DNA from: an uncultured Christensenella sp.
GTDB lineage: Bacteria > Bacillota > Clostridia > Christensenellales > UBA3700
Direction of reading: 5' to 3'
DNA length: 29,073 nt
NCBI GenBank assembly: GCA_910577795.1
Contig: CAJTNW010000005.1
Location: 1 to 29,073 of the forward strand
Part shown: positions 1 to 7,724 of the stretch, piece by piece
How positions within the stretch are numbered: the stretch's first letter is position 1
How the letters are laid out: each line of letters opens with the position of its first letter
Position numbers and translations under genes: made by a program
The notes under the pieces: generated by a model
Seen by the model: only the letters and a program-made list of their open reading frames with translations
What the model was told of the DNA's origin: nothing
Databases searched by the model: none

Positions 1-1816
1 CACCAATAACTACAATATATGGAACTTTTTCCATTCTTGCTGCTCTAATTTTATATCCAATAGTTTCACTACGATTATCCACTTCAACCCTAATACCATT
101 TTCCATTAGTTTTTCAGAGTATCCTCTTGCTGCCTCTGCAGTTCTATCAGTTAAACTCAACACTTTAACTTGAGTAGGTGCAAGCCACAAAGGCATAGCA
201 CCAGCAAATTTTTCAAGTACTAATGCCAAAGTTCTTTCATAGCAACCAATAGAAGTTCTATGAATAATATATGGTCTCTTCTTTTCACCATTTTCATCAA
301 TATAACTCATATCAAAGTTTTCAGCAAGGAACATATCTACCTGAATAGTAATCAAAGTATCTTCCTTCCCCCATACATTTTTAATTTGTATATCAAGTTT
401 AGGTCCATAAAAAGCAGCCTCACCAATTCCAACAGAATATTTAATGCCTAAATGGTCTAATATTTTACCCATTGTTTCTTCGGCAGAATTCCAAGTATCT
501 TCATCTTGAATATATTTTTCAGTATCTTTAGGGTCATATTTAGAAAATCTATAAGATATATCATCTTGAAGACCAACAGCAGTAAGCATATATTTTGCAA
601 GTTCAACGCACTTTTTAAACTCTTCTTCAAGTTGCTCAGGCATACAAACCAAGTGACCTTCGCTTATAGTAAATTGTCTTAATCTTATAAGACCATGCAT
701 CTCTCCACTGCTTTCATTTCTAAATAAAGTAGAAGTTTCTCCATATCTGCAAGGCAAATCTCTATAAGATTTCAAACCATTATTGTAAATAGTATATTGG
801 AATGGGCAAGTCATAGGTCTTAGTGCAAATACTTCAGCCTTAGGGTCATCAACATCACCCATAATAAACATACCATCTTGATAATGGTCCCAATGCCCAG
901 AAATTTTATACAACTCACGTTTTGCCATATACGGAGTTTTTGTTAGCATATATCCTTGTTTTGCCTCTGTATCCTCAACAAATCTTTGCAAAATCTGAAC
1001 TGTTTTTGCACCTTTTGGCATAAGAAGAGCAAGACCTTGACCAATGTTTTCATCAGTCATAAAGTAGCCTAATTCTCTACCAATTTTATTATGGTCACGT
1101 TTTTTTGCTTCTTCCATTTGCAACAAATAATCTGCCAAATCAGATTTTTTGTCAAAGCAAGTACCATAAATTCTTGATAGCATTTTATTTTTTTCATTAC
1201 CACGCCAATACGCACCTGTTAAACTTGTAAGTTTAAAGGCTTTAATCATACCTGTATTATGCAAATGAGGTCCACTGCACAAATCAGTAAAATCACCTTG
1301 CTTATAAAAAGAAATTACTGCATCTTCTGGCAAATCATTAATCAATTCTACCTTATAAGGCTCATCAAAATCACTCATAAGTTTAATAGCCTCTTTTCTT
1401 GCAAGTTCAAACCTTTCAATAGGATATTTTGCCTTAACAATAGCCTTCATTTCCTTTTCAATTTTTTCCAAATCTTCAAAAGTAATAGGTGTTTTAAAAT
1501 CTATATCATAATAAAAACCATTATCAATAGCAGGTCCAATAGCAAGTTTAGCAGTAGGATAAATATTTTTAACTGCTTGTGCTAAAATATGTGAACATGT
1601 ATGTCTGTACACTCTCTTACCTTCTTCGTCATCAAAGGTTAATACCTCAAATTCACTATCACTATTAATAATCTCACTCATACCGCAAATTTTGCCATTT
1701 ATTTTGCATGCAACGGCACAACGTGCTAATCCCTCACTTATACTTTTTGCAAGTTCAAAAGCACTTATGGAATTTTCACATTCAATAACACTTCCATCTT
1801 TTAAAACTATTTTCAT
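1..1816 (-). CDS. thrS: Threonyl-tRNA synthetase, 3' end outside the window
   Basis: This cytoplasmic class II synthetase charges tRNA-Thr. Translating the minus strand from the ATG at 1816 gives 605 codons without a stop before the window edge. Usual family length is about 635-650, so only the end of the anticodon-binding domain is missing. An N-terminal TGS domain covers about residues 1-60. The editing-domain motif HTCSH is at 72-76, followed by C180 and H184 (CSGPH), the residues expected of an active Ser-Thr editing site. The catalytic core shows the zinc-ligand contexts RPMTCP, ISEGH and IIHR, with the class II motif 2 stretch FRNESSGEMHG. The active-site segment reads QFTISEGH rather than the commoner QFTQDDAH, a variant I believe occurs in Clostridia-type enzymes. 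The start is fixed by GGAGGTAG at 1821-1828. Expression is controlled by the T-box leader just upstream. Identification is certain. Confidence 0.97.
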   Translation of the reverse strand, partial: MKIVLKDGSVIECENSISAFELAKSISEGLARCAVACKINGKICGMSEIINSDSEFEVLTFDDEEGKRVYRHTCSHILAQAVKNIYPTAKLAIGPAIDNGFYYDIDFKTPITFEDLEKIEKEMKAIVKAKYPIERFELARKEAIKLMSDFDEPYKVELINDLPEDAVISFYKQGDFTDLCSGPHLHNTGMIKAFKLTSLTGAYWRGNEKNKMLSRIYGTCFDKKSDLADYLLQMEEAKKRDHNKIGRELGYFMTDENIGQGLALLMPKGAKTVQILQRFVEDTEAKQGYMLTKTPYMAKRELYKISGHWDHYQDGMFIMGDVDDPKAEVFALRPMTCPFQYTIYNNGLKSYRDLPCRYGETSTLFRNESSGEMHGLIRLRQFTISEGHLVCMPEQLEEEFKKCVELAKYMLTAVGLQDDISYRFSKYDPKDTEKYIQDEDTWNSAEETMGKILDHLGIKYSVGIGEAAFYGPKLDIQIKNVWGKEDTLITIQVDMFLAENFDMSYIDENGEKKRPYIIHRTSIGCYERTLALVLEKFAGAMPLWLAPTQVKVLSLTDRTAEAARGYSEKLMENGIRVEVDNRSETIGYKIRAARMEKVPYIVVIG

Positions 1817-1950
1817 AATACTACCTCCAAAGAGCAAAGCCCTTTATAATAAATAATGCTAAATAAGTTATTCTTTATTTAATTATGCTTACTACTATAG
1901 TTTAGTAACCAAATAATCTTGATTATCACATTAACCAAATAACTAGTATA

Positions 1951-1987
1951 AAAACAAAACATCCTTATGCTAATTACAGCATAAGGA
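1951..1987 (-). terminator. T-box attenuator terminator
   Basis: On the minus strand the leader ends in TCCTTATGC, a short loop and GCATAAGGAT, followed by TTTTGTTTTT. The arms lie at 1961-1970 and 1979-1987. Bases 1983-1987 are shared with the antiterminator, so the two structures are mutually exclusive. It ends transcription before thrS when tRNA-Thr is charged. Confidence 0.93.
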
Positions 1988-2168
1988 CGATAAAATCGTG
2001 GTTCCACCTTACTTTACACAAAAAAATTGTGCCTTATTTCATAATATCACTTATGTAGTGTACGACTTTTTTAGTGGTGGTACATAAAATAACCATTACA
2101 TTCTCACACCAACCGAATGCTCTCTGAAAATAGCCCTACTTTATGCGTGTCCTCTAATCGTAAAGTTG
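1951..2168 (-). promoter_or_regulatory. T-box riboswitch leader (threonine class) of thrS
   Basis: This transcribed leader senses uncharged tRNA-Thr and allows read-through into thrS when tRNA-Thr is uncharged. Read on the minus strand, Stem I is closed by UACGAUU (2156-2162) pairing with AGUCGUA (2061-2067). It carries an AGUA specifier-loop motif, the distal AGAGAG element and a GGUUGGUGUGAGA apical loop. The 3' side of the specifier loop contains three consecutive threonine triplets, ACC-ACC-ACU, at 2073-2081, so the exact specifier is ambiguous but the amino acid is not. The antiterminator is textbook: AAGG pairs with CCUU (1983-2010) around the seven-base bulge UGGAACC, which binds the tRNA NCCA end, below the helix ACGAU/AUCGU. 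The competing terminator overlaps its 3' strand. Confidence 0.95.
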
Positions 2169-2175
2169 TAATTTA

Positions 2176-2204
2176 ATTATAAACATTATTTTTCATTTTG
2201 TCAA
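2176..2204 (-). promoter_or_regulatory. Consensus sigma-A promoter of thrS leader
   Basis: Minus strand TTGACA (2199-2204), a 17-base spacer and TATAAT (2176-2181): a perfect match to the vegetative consensus. It places the transcript start near 2168, just before T-box Stem I. This makes the thrS transcript independent of luxS, although no terminator was found after luxS, so some read-through is possible. Confidence 0.93.
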
Positions 2205-2336
2205 GACTTTTATGAATAAAATATACTGTACAATTACACATAGCAAAATATATAAACATTAATAATTATTCAATTAGTATGCAAATATTCTTATCCACAA
2301 GAGTTATATTAATTTCAATAATTAAATTTACGTTAT

Positions 2337-2759
2337 CTATTCAATGCATTTTAAGTATTCAGATAAAATTACTTTTGCTTTTACTAAATCATGCTCCAAA
2401 TAATTGCCACACTCTTTACGAGTATTTCCTGGTATCTCTTCTAACATCAAACACTTTTTAATACATTCAACAACAAGCCTCTTTGTATCATCATAATCTA
2501 CACCTAACATTAACAAATAAAAACCTGTCCTACACCCCATTGGTCCAAAATAAACAACATTTCCCTTTTGTGTGGAATTTCTAACTATGGTGGCAAATAG
2601 ATGCTCAATTGTATGCATAGCACTATTATCCATATAGTCACCGCCATTAGGAGTTTTCACTCTTAAATCGTAAGTATATATATTATTAGCAACACCGCTT
2701 AAATAAAAGCCTTTTTTATGAATATCATGGTCTATTGTAAAAGATTTAATTTTTTCCAT
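2337..2759 (-). CDS. luxS: S-ribosylhomocysteine lyase (AI-2 synthase)
   Basis: This cytoplasmic metalloenzyme cleaves S-ribosylhomocysteine to homocysteine and 4,5-dihydroxy-2,3-pentanedione, the precursor of autoinducer-2, within the activated methyl cycle. The 140-residue product is slightly shorter than the usual 150-160. It carries the signature HTIEH (residues 49-53, two histidine metal ligands plus the general base Glu), the catalytic-cysteine context GCRTGFY (from residue 75) and the third metal ligand in KECGNY (Cys117). AAGGTGA precedes the ATG. No pfs/mtn or metB-type gene is adjacent, so this is a solitary luxS. It is monocistronic from its own promoter at 2789-2817. Recognition is secure. 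Whether AI-2 is used for signalling cannot be read from this. Confidence 0.97.
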   Translation of the reverse strand: MEKIKSFTIDHDIHKKGFYLSGVANNIYTYDLRVKTPNGGDYMDNSAMHTIEHLFATIVRNSTQKGNVVYFGPMGCRTGFYLLMLGVDYDDTKRLVVECIKKCLMLEEIPGNTRKECGNYLEHDLVKAKVILSEYLKCIE

Positions 2760-2788
2760 ATCTTCACCTTTCTATTTAAATTCATTTT

Positions 2789-2817
2789 ATTTTATCATAT
2801 ATTTTCAAATTTTTCAA
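2789..2817 (-). promoter_or_regulatory. luxS promoter
   Basis: Minus strand TTGAAA (2812-2817), a 17-base spacer and TAAAAT (2789-2794), with an extended -10 TG one base upstream of the hexamer. The start point would be near 2782, giving a leader of about 23 bases that holds the ribosome binding site. Confidence 0.7.
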
Positions 2818-2930
2818 TGTATTTATTATAAATTATTTCAAATTATAAATCCACATAAAATAGATTTTTATTTAATCTATAAATTTATAATAATTATAAT
2901 TAAATTTTACAAAAAAATCCAGATTTTGTA

Positions 2931-2959
2931 TTTACTTTTTATTAAAATAATGGTATAAT
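2931..2959 (+). promoter_or_regulatory. Candidate promoter of the glycosidase operon
   Basis: TTTACT (2931-2936), a 17-base spacer and a perfect TATAAT (2954-2959). If used, transcription starts near 2966 and the operon has an unusually long untranslated leader of about 450 bases. Another TATAAT lies at 3355-3360 but has no -35 at normal distance. Which one is used cannot be settled by eye. Confidence 0.5.
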
Positions 2960-3034
2960 TATTTTGATAGATTATAAGTTAGTCTAAAAATAAATAAATT
3001 GCTAATTAATCGGAAAGATATTTTTGATAACATC

Positions 3035-3051
3035 TATGGTTTAAAACCATA
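3035..3051. repeat. Perfect 8-bp inverted repeat (operator-like)
   Basis: TATGGTTT and AAACCATA flank a single central A. The symmetry and size resemble a dimeric repressor or activator operator. It lies downstream of the candidate operon promoter. The bound regulator is unknown and not encoded here. Confidence 0.5.
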
Positions 3052-3218
3052 TTCATATATAAATAATAGCCAAATTATAACTTAAAATTTTGGCAAACCA
3101 ATTAAACAATAACTAAAGATTTTGAAACTTAACATATATTTATATTTGCTTAAATTAGTATACCCTAATTATATTTTGTTATAGTTTAGTATAAATTTAA
3201 GTGTTTTAGCAACATTGT

Positions 3219-3243
3219 AAGTATTTTATATTCTAAAATACTT
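3219..3243. repeat. Perfect 10-bp inverted repeat
   Basis: AAGTATTTTA (3219-3228) and TAAAATACTT (3234-3243) are perfect complements separated by TATTC. In RNA this forms an AT-rich hairpin. It is not followed by a U-tract, so it does not look like an intrinsic terminator. It may be a protein-binding dyad or a leader hairpin. Confidence 0.55.
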
Positions 3244-3306
3244 GTTAAAAAGATTTAAAATTAAAAAATTATCAAAAATTATTACCGTACAATTATCAAA
3301 GTATAA

Positions 3307-3352
3307 TTTACTAATAAAAATTCAGGTTGTACCTAACTTGTAAATTAGTAAA
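3307..3352. repeat. Nested inverted repeats beside a TATAAT box
   Basis: TTTACTAAT (3307-3315) and ATTAGTAAA (3344-3352) are perfect complements. Between them lies a second small dyad, AGGT-TGT-ACCT (3324-3334). The right arm ends two bases before TATAAT (3355-3360). This layout suits an operator next to a second, regulated promoter, but no -35 at canonical spacing is visible. Confidence 0.45.
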
Positions 3353-3418
3353 TGTATAATCTTAAGTGTATGGTTTTTTATTTACTTTTTCTTCCGATTT
3401 TATATAAATAGAGGAATT

Positions 3419-5629
3419 ATGAATAAACTATTTTACTTATCACCTGCCAAGTTTTGGCATCAGGCACTACCATTAGGCAATGGACATACTGGTGTAATGG
3501 TATATGGTGGTAAATGTACAGAAAAATTAATGTTTAACGATAGTAACCTATGGTCAGGTTACCCAAAAAATCATGATAATCCAGAAAGTCTTGAATACTT
3601 AGATGAAGTAAGAGACTTAATTATGGCTGGAGAAAATCGCTTAGCACAAGATTTGATTGAGGAAAAATTAAGTGGAGACTATAGTGATGCTTATCTTCCA
3701 CTTGCAGAAATTAATATTAAACTAATTGGTGGCAATAAAAAGAATTATAAAAGAAGTTTAGATATTTCAAATTCTATTTTAAATATAGATACTGCAAATA
3801 TAAAAAGAGAGGCTTTTGCTAGTTATCCTGCCAAAGTTTTTGTATATAAAATCACTTCAAAAACACCTATTAGCATTACACTAAATGGCAAATCTCAACT
3901 TAAGTATGAAATTAATACTACTGATGGCAATTTTAATATTTTAGGCAATGCACCTGATTTTGCTGCTCCTCACTACTTAAAAACTAAAAAAGTTGCATCA
4001 TATGATGAAGGTAAGGGAATGAGTTTTTGCCTTTCTTCAAAATTTGTAACAAATGGTAGTATTTCAACAAATGACAAATCTGTTTTAATATCAAAAGCAA
4101 CAGATATAACAATATATTTTGCTACCGCAACTGGTTTTGTAGGCTTTGATAAAATGCCAAAAACATCAAAAAAATATGCTTTTGAATTAACACAAAAAAC
4201 TCTTAATCAATTATCAAACAATTATGAACAAATCAAGCAAAATCATATAATTGATTATACTTCTATTTACAACAAACAGTCTATTGATTTAAAAAGTGAT
4301 ATTGACTTACCTACTGATAAGTTATTAAAAGATGCAAAACTTGGCAAAGTACATAATGGTCTTATTGAACTTATATATAATTATGGCAAATATTTGCTAA
4401 TATCCTCTAGCCGCAATGGTGGTAGCGCTTGCAATTTACAAGGTATATGGAATAAAGATTTAAAAGCAGCATGGTCTAGTAACTATACTGTTAATATAAA
4501 TACGCAAATGAACTACTGGGGTATGAGTCAGTGCAATATGTCTGAATGTGCAGAACCTTTTGTTCGCCTTGTAAAAGAAGTTATGTATCACGGAAAAACT
4601 ACTGCACATATAAATTACAATTGTGATGGCTTTACTTGTAACCATAATGTTGATATTTGGCGCAAAACAGCCCCTGTTAAAGGCGATAGCGAATATATGT
4701 TTGCTCCATTGTGCGGAGTATGGCTTGCAAATGAATTATATGAACACTTGCGTTATGGTGATATGGAAGAACACCGAGATACTATCCAAACAATTACGAC
4801 AGAAGCAGCAAAATTTGCTTGTGACTGGTTGATTTTACGTAATGGTCAATATATTACTTGCCCATCAACCTCACCAGAGGCATCATTTTTAAAAGATGGC
4901 AGTAAAACAAGTGTGGACTATGCCTCTGCATTTGATTTAGGTTTGATAAAACAATTATTTGCTAATTATATGGAATTTGGGAGTGATAAATCATTATTAC
5001 AAAAAATTTCACAAAGACTTGCCAAAATTAGACCTTTCACTTGTGGCGAAAATGGCATAAACGAATGGAGTAGTGATTATGTTATGCCTGAAAAAGGACA
5101 TAGACATTTTTCACCAATGTATGCTTTTTATCCAGCAAAAGTTATTGGTTATAACAGAAATCCACAGGAAAGAGAATGGATAGAAAAATTATATAATCGT
5201 AGGATAGAAAATAGTTCAAGTTTTATAGGTTGGAGTTCTGCTTGGGGAATATGTCTTGCAGCAAGACTACGAAAACATGAAAAAGTAAAAATGATAATAG
5301 ATAAGATGGTTAAATCATCATTCTTTAAAAATCTTTTTGATTTTCATCCACCATTCTTCTTCCAAATTGATGGTAATTTAGGTTTCTTATCAGCAGTAAA
5401 CGAAATGTTAGTTACAGAAGAAGATGGAGTTATTGAATTGTTACCTGCTTTGCCAGACAAACTTGACAAAGGTGAAGTTAAAAATATTAGAACTGCAACT
5501 GGAAATGTGATATCCTTCAACTGGGAAAATGGTGTTATTACTTCGCTTAATGTGCAAGGTGAAATAATGAAATTAAAAAATTTACATTTGCAAGAAGGCT
5601 TATTACTTGAAAATGTTGAATTGATTTAA
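3419..5629 (+). CDS. GH95-type alpha-L-fucosidase / alpha-L-galactosidase
   Basis: Expected to hydrolyse alpha-1,2-linked L-fucose or L-galactose from host or plant oligosaccharides by the inverting GH95 mechanism. The 736-residue protein has the family layout: an N-terminal beta-sandwich (from ALPLGNGHTGVMVYGG at 16-31, with NLWSGYP at 43-49), then an (alpha/alpha)6 barrel and a C-terminal beta domain. Catalytic positions known in the bifidobacterial GH95 enzyme have clear counterparts. These are the Asn pair N359/N361 in VNINTQMNYW, the general acid E487 in STSPE and the Asp D651 in QIDGN. SSSRNGGSACNLQGIWN (329-345) is also typical. There is no signal peptide, so the enzyme is predicted to be cytoplasmic and the substrate must be imported. 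GAGGA precedes the ATG. It is first in a two-gene operon with a six-hairpin glycosidase-like protein 80 bases downstream. Exact sugar specificity is not decided by the sequence. Confidence 0.92.
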   Translation: MNKLFYLSPAKFWHQALPLGNGHTGVMVYGGKCTEKLMFNDSNLWSGYPKNHDNPESLEYLDEVRDLIMAGENRLAQDLIEEKLSGDYSDAYLPLAEINIKLIGGNKKNYKRSLDISNSILNIDTANIKREAFASYPAKVFVYKITSKTPISITLNGKSQLKYEINTTDGNFNILGNAPDFAAPHYLKTKKVASYDEGKGMSFCLSSKFVTNGSISTNDKSVLISKATDITIYFATATGFVGFDKMPKTSKKYAFELTQKTLNQLSNNYEQIKQNHIIDYTSIYNKQSIDLKSDIDLPTDKLLKDAKLGKVHNGLIELIYNYGKYLLISSSRNGGSACNLQGIWNKDLKAAWSSNYTVNINTQMNYWGMSQCNMSECAEPFVRLVKEVMYHGKTTAHINYNCDGFTCNHNVDIWRKTAPVKGDSEYMFAPLCGVWLANELYEHLRYGDMEEHRDTIQTITTEAAKFACDWLILRNGQYITCPSTSPEASFLKDGSKTSVDYASAFDLGLIKQLFANYMEFGSDKSLLQKISQRLAKIRPFTCGENGINEWSSDYVMPEKGHRHFSPMYAFYPAKVIGYNRNPQEREWIEKLYNRRIENSSSFIGWSSAWGICLAARLRKHEKVKMIIDKMVKSSFFKNLFDFHPPFFFQIDGNLGFLSAVNEMLVTEEDGVIELLPALPDKLDKGEVKNIRTATGNVISFNWENGVITSLNVQGEIMKLKNLHLQEGLLLENVELI

Positions 5630-5709
5630 TAAATAAAATTAAAAATATATAAAACGGATAAATGGTTATTATAAAAATAATCATTTATTCTATAGTTAAG
5701 GAGAAAATT

Positions 5710-7668
5710 ATGTTGCAAATAAAAAGGCCACGAATCCCACGTTTTGCTAAATGGGCAAAAATAAATATCCCATTTACTAAGCCAAAGCATTATATTGGAA
5801 TTGATGGTAAAAGTATTGTTTATAGTGTAAAAGAAAATACAAGTTATGCTAATCATATTGAAATGTCTTCAATATACACATCTGGTATAATTAGTTATGG
5901 TGCTGATAATAAAGGAAAATTAAAAATTATGCGCCATATAGTTTATCCTACACTACGATGCTACCCAAATAATACTGGTGGCTCACTTGACCATAATTTT
6001 AAAGGTGTAACAATTACACTTGTAGATAACAAAAAATCCGAATGTGTAACAGACTTTATTTTTGATGGTTTTTTGACTATTGCAAGCAAAATTGATAAAT
6101 TAAAAATTAGTCGAAAATTATTTCCTGCAACATTAGAAAAAGTATTTATTGAAAAAATTACATTAACAAATACTTTTAATAATCAAATAAGCATTAAAAT
6201 AGATAATAATGATAAAGAAGTACTTACTCCAGCAAGATATGGCAATATGCGTGAACATTATAAATTATTTGCATATATATCTACAAATCAAGTAACTTTG
6301 CAACCAAATGAGAGTGTTATTATTAATGTATGTTATTGTGCAAATAGATTAACAGAACAATTTAACATAGACTTTGAAAAAGAGGAAAAATTACGTACAG
6401 ATTTTATTAATAGCCTTGATGACAAACTAATAATAAATACACCAAATAAGCATATTAATTTAATGTCAAGATACGCAAAAATTAGAGGTTGTGAAAGCAT
6501 ATATATGACAAAATCAGGTCTTATGCATTCTCCTGGTGGTGGCAACTATTATGCTGCGTTGTGGACAAATGACCAATGTGAATATATTAACCCTTTGTTT
6601 GGATATTTAGGTTATGAAACAGGCGAAAAGCAAAGTGTAAATTGTTATAACTTATACCGCAAATATGTGTTTGAGGATAAGGCAGTTATTACAAGTATAA
6701 TAGCAGAAGGCGATGATATATGGCATGGTGCAAAAGACAGAGGCGATAGTGCTATGTATGCCTATGGTTTGGCAAGATATTTATTAACTTATGGTGACAA
6801 AAAACTTGCTACAGATTTTATTGATTTAATAGACAAAAGTTTAACTTATACTATATCACAAACAAATGAAGATGGTGTTATTAAATCAGATAGTGACGAA
6901 TTGGAAAACAGGTTGGAATCAGGCAATGCTAACTTATGCACATCTACTTTAGCATACGATGCAATGATTAGTGCTTCATATTTGCACAACGAATTAAACA
7001 ACCTAGACAAAGCAAATTACTACAAAATAAAAGCAGAGGAATTAAAGGAAAATTTACTAAAATACTTTTCTAAAAATGTAGAAGGCTACCCAACCTTTAT
7101 GTATTGTAAGGAAGAGCCAAAACTTCGTTCTTGGATTTCTATGCCTATGGTAGTTGGAATATTTGAAAGAAGCAAAGCCACTAAAGATGCTCTACTATCA
7201 CCAAAATTGAGAATGGCTGAAGGGTTACTTTCTGCAAGTGGCGACAAAACTTTTTGGGATAGGTCAACTTTGTACACACTAAGAGGTTTGTTTTATGCAG
7301 GATTTGCAAATGAGGCTTTAGAACTATTAGAAAAATATAGTACAGCAAGACTTTTAGGTGAACATATACCTTATGCAGTAGAGGCTTTCCCAGAAGGTAA
7401 TCAAGCACAATTATCAGCAGAAAGTGGACTTTATTTAAGAATATTTACTGAAGGAATACTAGGTATTCGCCCTACCGGATTTGGCAAATTTAGTTTGACT
7501 CCAAACTTGCCAAAAAATTGGGATTTTATGGAATGTAATAAAATAAAATTTGCTGGCAAATTAATAGATATTAAAGTTGAACGCAAAAAATCAGGTTACA
7601 AATTAACCATTACAAATGATGGAATAACTTTGGACTTTGAAGGCAAAAATTTTGAAATCCAATTGTAA
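5710..7668 (+). CDS. Six-hairpin (alpha/alpha)6-barrel glycosidase-like protein
   Basis: A 652-residue protein that I place, with moderate confidence, among six-hairpin glycosidase-like proteins. I do not recognise a GH family. Residues 1-235 look like an N-terminal beta-sandwich, about 240-600 is helical with hairpin-like periodicity, and 605-652 forms a small beta tail. Conserved-looking acidic clusters sit in ALWTNDQCEY (283-292), AEGDDIWHG (332-340), KDRGDS (342-347) and VEAFPEGNQ (557-565), and could hold the acid/base pair. The start chosen is the ATG at 5710, with AAGGAG at 5698-5703. The ATG at 5662 would add 16 residues without a good ribosome site. There is no signal peptide. It probably works in the cytoplasm on the same oligosaccharide as the upstream GH95 enzyme, perhaps removing the sugar exposed after fucose. 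That role is inference. Confidence 0.72.
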   Translation: MLQIKRPRIPRFAKWAKINIPFTKPKHYIGIDGKSIVYSVKENTSYANHIEMSSIYTSGIISYGADNKGKLKIMRHIVYPTLRCYPNNTGGSLDHNFKGVTITLVDNKKSECVTDFIFDGFLTIASKIDKLKISRKLFPATLEKVFIEKITLTNTFNNQISIKIDNNDKEVLTPARYGNMREHYKLFAYISTNQVTLQPNESVIINVCYCANRLTEQFNIDFEKEEKLRTDFINSLDDKLIINTPNKHINLMSRYAKIRGCESIYMTKSGLMHSPGGGNYYAALWTNDQCEYINPLFGYLGYETGEKQSVNCYNLYRKYVFEDKAVITSIIAEGDDIWHGAKDRGDSAMYAYGLARYLLTYGDKKLATDFIDLIDKSLTYTISQTNEDGVIKSDSDELENRLESGNANLCTSTLAYDAMISASYLHNELNNLDKANYYKIKAEELKENLLKYFSKNVEGYPTFMYCKEEPKLRSWISMPMVVGIFERSKATKDALLSPKLRMAEGLLSASGDKTFWDRSTLYTLRGLFYAGFANEALELLEKYSTARLLGEHIPYAVEAFPEGNQAQLSAESGLYLRIFTEGILGIRPTGFGKFSLTPNLPKNWDFMECNKIKFAGKLIDIKVERKKSGYKLTITNDGITLDFEGKNFEIQL

Positions 7669-7686
7669 AATTAATTCACTATAAAT

Positions 7687-7714
7687 AAAAAGTCACGGAT
7701 AACCGTGACTTTTT
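7687..7714. terminator. Bidirectional intrinsic terminator
   Basis: AAAAAGTCACGG (7687-7698), loop ATAA, CCGTGACTTTTT (7703-7714): a perfect 12-bp stem with A and T tracts on both sides. It sits between the converging glycosidase operon (plus) and the EEP lipoprotein gene (minus), and can serve both. Confidence 0.93.
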
Positions 7715-7724
7715 ATTTTAAATA

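Larger units (their letters stand above)
2960..3418 (+). other. Long AT-rich leader/regulatory stretch before the fucosidase gene
   Basis: There is no coding ORF on either strand here and no known riboswitch family that I recognise. The stretch holds three inverted repeats, listed separately, at 3035-3051, 3219-3243 and 3307-3352. It also has a duplicated TTAGTATA (3155-3162 and 3186-3193). It could be a structured 5' leader or an operator region. The fucosidase ribosome binding site GAGGA at 3411-3415 closes it. Confidence 0.5.

Noticed and set aside
2291..2299. Perfect DnaA box TTATCCACA beside luxS, with another at 7927-7935
   Set aside because: Each is a single isolated copy, one inside a coding region. 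There is no cluster, AT-rich unwinding element or dnaA/dnaN neighbour, so this is not an origin.
3219..3243. Hairpin considered as an intrinsic terminator for either direction
   Set aside because: No T tract follows on either strand, and no gene ends nearby.
3381..3408. TTTACT-N16-TATAAA as a promoter directly before the fucosidase gene
   Set aside because: Its start point would fall at or inside the ribosome binding site, leaving essentially no leader.
5662..5709. Upstream ATG extension of the six-hairpin protein
   Set aside because: It has no ribosome binding site, and the ATG at 5710 has AAGGAG at ideal spacing.
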